Positions 15,580 to 17,814 of a stretch of DNA of 17,814 nucleotides are shown piece after piece. The position numbers and the translations under genes are program-made. Within the stretch, counting starts at the first letter, position 1. Each line of letters begins with the position of its first letter. Source of the stretch: Alphaproteobacteria bacterium (GTDB lineage: Bacteria > Pseudomonadota > Alphaproteobacteria > Sphingomonadales > Sphingomonadaceae); contig JAQGLH010000052.1 in the NCBI GenBank assembly GCA_028293005.1, positions 1 through 17,814 of the forward strand. The letters are read 5' to 3'. The notes beneath the pieces are model-generated. The model was not told the origin of the DNA. It did not search any database and saw only the letters and a list, made by a program, of their open reading frames with translations.

Positions 15580-16302
15580 TCAGGTCTCCCCCGGGGGCGG
15601 CATTGGCTCATCCACCGCTTGCACTTCGGGGTCTCCGGCCTTCAGCGCCGCGACGATCTCGGCAATTGTTTCGGGCTCGGCCGGAAGCGCCACGGCCGCC
15701 GCGGGGACGTCGCTCGTCTCGAGCGAGGCGAGGACGAGCAACCCGCCGAGGTCGAGCGGCGCCCCCGTCGCGAAGATCGCCCGCGTCCCGGCCGCCATCT
15801 CGTGATCGTGGGCGAGGATCATGTCCGAAAGCATGAATTGTTCCATCGCGCGGCCGAGCGCCTGCAGCGCCGGTTCGCGCGTGGTCACGAACTCGATCCC
15901 GGTCCCGGGCGATTCCTTGAGGATGCCGAACACCGCGAACACCTGCCCATCATGGCCCGCGATGCGGCGCTGCCCCTTGGGCTCTACGCGCATGGTCTCG
16001 CCTTGCCGGTCCGGCGGCTTGGCCGCGGTGTTGCCGGCTGCTGCTGCGACCTGGTCGGCAGCGGCCGCCAGATCGTTGATTCGCATCACGGTCAAAGGGC
16101 CCTCGTCGCGGTTGACGATATAGAATTGGCCGTCGCGCCAGAGGCCGTAATTTTGCTCGCCTTCGGCGAGGAACCGCGCAGAGCCGTCGTCCGCGACGTC
16201 GACCATCAGCCGCTTGCCGTCCGGGTCGACGTAGACGGCGTGCTGCCCCGCGAACGCCGGGCGTGAGACTAGCGACAGAAATAGAAAAAGGAGCAGGCGC
16301 AT
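15580..16302 (-). CDS. Secreted protein of unknown function, paralogue B
   Basis: A 240-residue exported protein, a diverged copy of paralogue A. Signal peptide [18 protein letters not shown], again cut before GQ. Shared blocks: [71 protein letters not shown] and [15 protein letters not shown]. It differs from A in the middle ([12 protein letters not shown]) and has an acidic proline-rich tail ([15 protein letters not shown]). A strong AGGAGGG lies six bases before the ATG. It is the first gene of the minus-strand pair and divergent from recF. I cannot name a function; the AGHDGQV and GxWRDGQ blocks are the most conserved and would be the first search probes. Confidence 0.78.
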   Translation of the reverse strand: MRLLLFLFLSLVSRPAFAGQHAVYVDPDGKRLMVDVADDGSARFLAEGEQNYGLWRDGQFYIVNRDEGPLTVMRINDLAAAADQVAAAAGNTAAKPPDRQGETMRVEPKGQRRIAGHDGQVFAVFGILKESPGTGIEFVTTREPALQALGRAMEQFMLSDMILAHDHEMAAGTRAIFATGAPLDLGGLLVLASLETSDVPAAAVALPAEPETIAEIVAALKAGDPEVQAVDEPMPPPGET

Positions 16303-16427
16303 TTTGGACCCTCCTGTTCTGCGCGGCTCTACATCTTATTTCGCCCTACTCCAATCGGCGGTGCCCGTCAGCCGGCTGAATGGTCCATTTTGCAAGCTTC
16401 CATTGCTGCATTTGACCCCGGGGCGCT

Positions 16428-16433
16428 AGGAAG
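16428..16433 (+). promoter_or_regulatory. Ribosome binding site that sets a GTG start for recF
   Basis: AGGAAG, four bases before GTG at 16438. It supports this start over a TTG at 16390, which has no such site. Confidence 0.55.
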
Positions 16434-16437
16434 AAGC

Positions 16438-17598
16438 GTGTTCCTGCAACGGCTCTCCCTCACCAATTTCAGAAATCATGCGGATGCCTTGCTCCGGCCC
16501 GGGCCGGGCTTCGTCGTGCTGACCGGCGCGAATGGCGCGGGCAAGACCAATGTCCTCGAGGCCGTATCCCTGCTGTCGCCCGGGCGGGGGCTGCGTGGAG
16601 CTACGCTCTCGGCGATGGCGCGGAGCGACGGCCCAGGCGGCTTCGCGGTCGCGGCCCGCCTCGACACCGGTTCGGCCGGATCGGGCGAGCCCACTTCCGA
16701 CCGTGAACGCGAGGGGAGTGTCGACATAGGCACCGGCACCAGCGCGGCGGCGCCCGAGCGGCGGCAGGTGCGGATCAACGGCAGCACCGCCTCTGCCACT
16801 TCGCTCGCCGAATGGTTGTCGATCCTGTGGCTGACGCCGGCGATGGACCGGCTGTTCAGCGAAACTGCCAGTGCTCGCCGGCGCTTCTTCGACCGTCTGG
16901 TGCTCGCGCTCGATCCCACTCACGCGAGCCATTCGGCGCGTTACGAGGCAGCCATGCGCGCGCGCAGCAAATTGCTCGCCGATCATGGCCCTGCAGATCG
17001 GGGCGCTGCAGGTCGGGGCGGTGCTGATCCGAACTGGCTGGCCGCGCTCGAAGCGGCGATGGCCGAGCATGGCGCGCGCATCGCCGCCGCGCGAGAGGAG
17101 GCGCTCGGGGCTTTGACGGCCCGGCTCGACTCTCAGCCCAAGGGGCCGTTCGCCCGCGCCGCGCTGAAGCTCGAGCGCTGGCGCCCCGCGCCGGGCGACG
17201 CCGAAGCCGTGCTGAGGGACGCGCTACGCGCCAATCGCGGCAGCGATGCCGGGGCGGGACGCGCGCTGATCGGGCCGCACCGCAGCGATCTGCGCGTCAC
17301 CCATGTCGCCAAAGGCCAGCCGGCGGAGCATTGCTCGACCGGCGAGCAAAAGGCTTTGCTGCTCGCGATCGTGCTCGCGCATGCCGATCTCGTTGCCGAA
17401 CGAACCGGCCGACCGCCGATCCTGCTGCTCGACGAGGTCGCCGCGCATCTCGACCCGTTGCGCCGCGCGGCCTTGTTCGAGCGGCTCGACGGCTCGCGCG
17501 CGCAGGTCTGGCTGACCGGCACCGAGCGAGGATTGTTCGATGGAATCGCCGGCGCGACATGGCTCAGCCTGAACGAGGGCGGGCTCGAGGCCGGCTGA
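16438..17598 (+). CDS. recF: DNA replication and repair protein RecF
   Basis: SMC-like ATPase of the RecFOR pathway, loading RecA at gaps in damaged DNA. From GTG 16438 it has 386 residues, a little long for the family. Seen: [13 protein letters not shown] at the start, Walker [10 protein letters not shown] near 31-39, [29 protein letters not shown] in the first third, IGPHRSDL, the ABC-type signature [16 protein letters not shown], and Walker [13 protein letters not shown]. Two low-complexity inserts account for the extra length: about residues 77-105 ([17 protein letters not shown] and on) and a 15-bp repeat at 16990-17034. The start is set by AGGAAG at 16428. A divergent secreted-protein pair lies upstream and gyrB 68 bases downstream. 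Confidence 0.95.
   Translation: MFLQRLSLTNFRNHADALLRPGPGFVVLTGANGAGKTNVLEAVSLLSPGRGLRGATLSAMARSDGPGGFAVAARLDTGSAGSGEPTSDREREGSVDIGTGTSAAAPERRQVRINGSTASATSLAEWLSILWLTPAMDRLFSETASARRRFFDRLVLALDPTHASHSARYEAAMRARSKLLADHGPADRGAAGRGGADPNWLAALEAAMAEHGARIAAAREEALGALTARLDSQPKGPFARAALKLERWRPAPGDAEAVLRDALRANRGSDAGAGRALIGPHRSDLRVTHVAKGQPAEHCSTGEQKALLLAIVLAHADLVAERTGRPPILLLDEVAAHLDPLRRAALFERLDGSRAQVWLTGTERGLFDGIAGATWLSLNEGGLEAG
16990..17034 (+). repeat. 15-bp in-frame repeat inside recF
   Basis: Units at 16990-17004, 17005-17019 and a decayed 17020-17034 encode [10 protein letters not shown] and GADPN. The first two differ at two bases (CCTGCAGATCGGGGC, GCTGCAGGTCGGGGC). It lies in the arm region between the ATPase halves. 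Confidence 0.55.
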
Positions 17599-17631
17599 GC
17601 CGCCTGGTGAGCTCGCCGGGGGCTTATTTTC

Positions 17632-17662
17632 TTGGGTTTTCGGCCGTTGCCCGCTATATAAT
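17632..17662 (+). promoter_or_regulatory. Candidate gyrB promoter with a perfect -10 abutting the start codon
   Basis: TATAAT at 17657-17662 is a consensus -10, four bases before ATG 17667. A weak TTGGGT at 17632-17637 is 19 bases upstream. A transcript from here would begin at or just inside the start codon, so it would be leaderless or not serve gyrB. Confidence 0.4.
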
Positions 17663-17666
17663 GAGC

Positions 17667-17814
17667 ATGGCAACTTCCCCCAGCGAAAACATCTATGATG
17701 CGGAATAGATCAAGGTTATCAAAGGCCTCGACGCGGTCAGCAAACGTCCCGGAATGTATATCGGCGATACCGACGATGGCTCGGGCATCCACCACATGGT
17801 GTTCTAGGTCTCGG
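17667..17814 (+). pseudogene. gyrB: gyrB 5' end with two in-frame TAG codons, running off the window
   Basis: The beginning of DNA gyrase subunit B, the ATPase subunit that drives negative supercoiling. MATSPSENIYDAE is followed by TAG (17706-17708), then in the same frame [20 protein letters not shown] and [12 protein letters not shown], then TAG (17805-17807) and VS. The [16 protein letters not shown] block is unmistakable GyrB. In family members the residue at the first TAG is usually Ser and at the second Glu; each is one base from TAG (TCG, GAG). Other unusual residues nearby (Ser for Arg in VSKRP, Ile for Leu twice) also fit C-to-A changes. As GyrB is essential, sequence error at the edge is likelier than a real pseudogene. 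ATG 17661 is an alternative start; no ribosome site precedes either. Confidence 0.85.

Noticed and set aside
14791..16266. A 491-codon open frame on the plus strand opposite the two secreted paralogues
   Set aside because: It lies antisense to two genes with clear signal peptides, ribosome sites and mutual homology. Its protein is Arg/Asp/His-rich without domains, as expected for an antisense shadow in GC-rich DNA.
17706..17807. Reassignment of TAG to a sense codon in this organism
   Set aside because: The hydroxybutyryl-CoA dehydrogenase ends naturally at TAG (5450-5452), and no in-frame TAG is found in the other conserved genes, including dnaN, recF, rlmN and folD.

Overview
The window is GC-rich, densely packed bacterial chromosome that reads as an alphaproteobacterium of the Sphingomonadales (Sphingomonas-like). 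This rests on protein-level resemblance of the HNH nuclease, DUF1176 protein, RlmN, DnaN, RecF and GyrB to what I know of that order. No tRNA, rRNA, CRISPR array, insertion sequence or phage gene was seen, and no gap between genes exceeds 300 bases.

Layout. 1-1640: the 3' part of a ZntB-type CorA cation transporter (+), a terminator, a convergent HNH endonuclease gene (-), then divergent gluQ (tRNA-Asp queuosine glutamylation). 2645-5452: a HIG1-domain membrane protein coupled to a PduO-type cob(I)alamin adenosyltransferase that appears to start at CTG, an opposite-strand DUF1176 secreted protein, and a 3-hydroxybutyryl-CoA dehydrogenase. 5569-7555: a tight + strand run of YggT, FolD, a 30-codon mini-ORF joined to both neighbours by ATGA overlaps, and MarC. 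7545-11401: an envelope-glycosylation-like cluster with an STT3/AglB-like GT-C protein (-), a GtrA-family protein (+) and a second polytopic GT-C-like protein (-). 11542-13397: rlmN and a small secreted IalB-like protein, both on -. 13621-17814: dnaN, recF and the beginning of gyrB on +, interrupted by two paralogous secreted proteins on - between dnaN and recF.

Working relationships. dnaN, recF and gyrB are the usual replication/repair neighbours, here split by the paralogue pair. HIG1, adenosyltransferase and hydroxyacyl-CoA dehydrogenase suggest a respiratory/acyl-CoA neighbourhood. The two GT-C-like proteins flanking GtrA plausibly act on polyprenyl-linked sugars at the inner membrane.

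Most noteworthy: gyrB carries two in-frame TAG codons in its first 47 codons, together with other differences that all look like C-to-A or G-to-T changes. This is most likely sequence damage or error at the window edge, but needs checking because GyrB is essential. Also notable are the paralogue pair, the doubly coupled mini-ORF, the 15-bp repeat of in-frame start codons at the head of folD, the CTG start, and the STT3-like/GtrA cluster.
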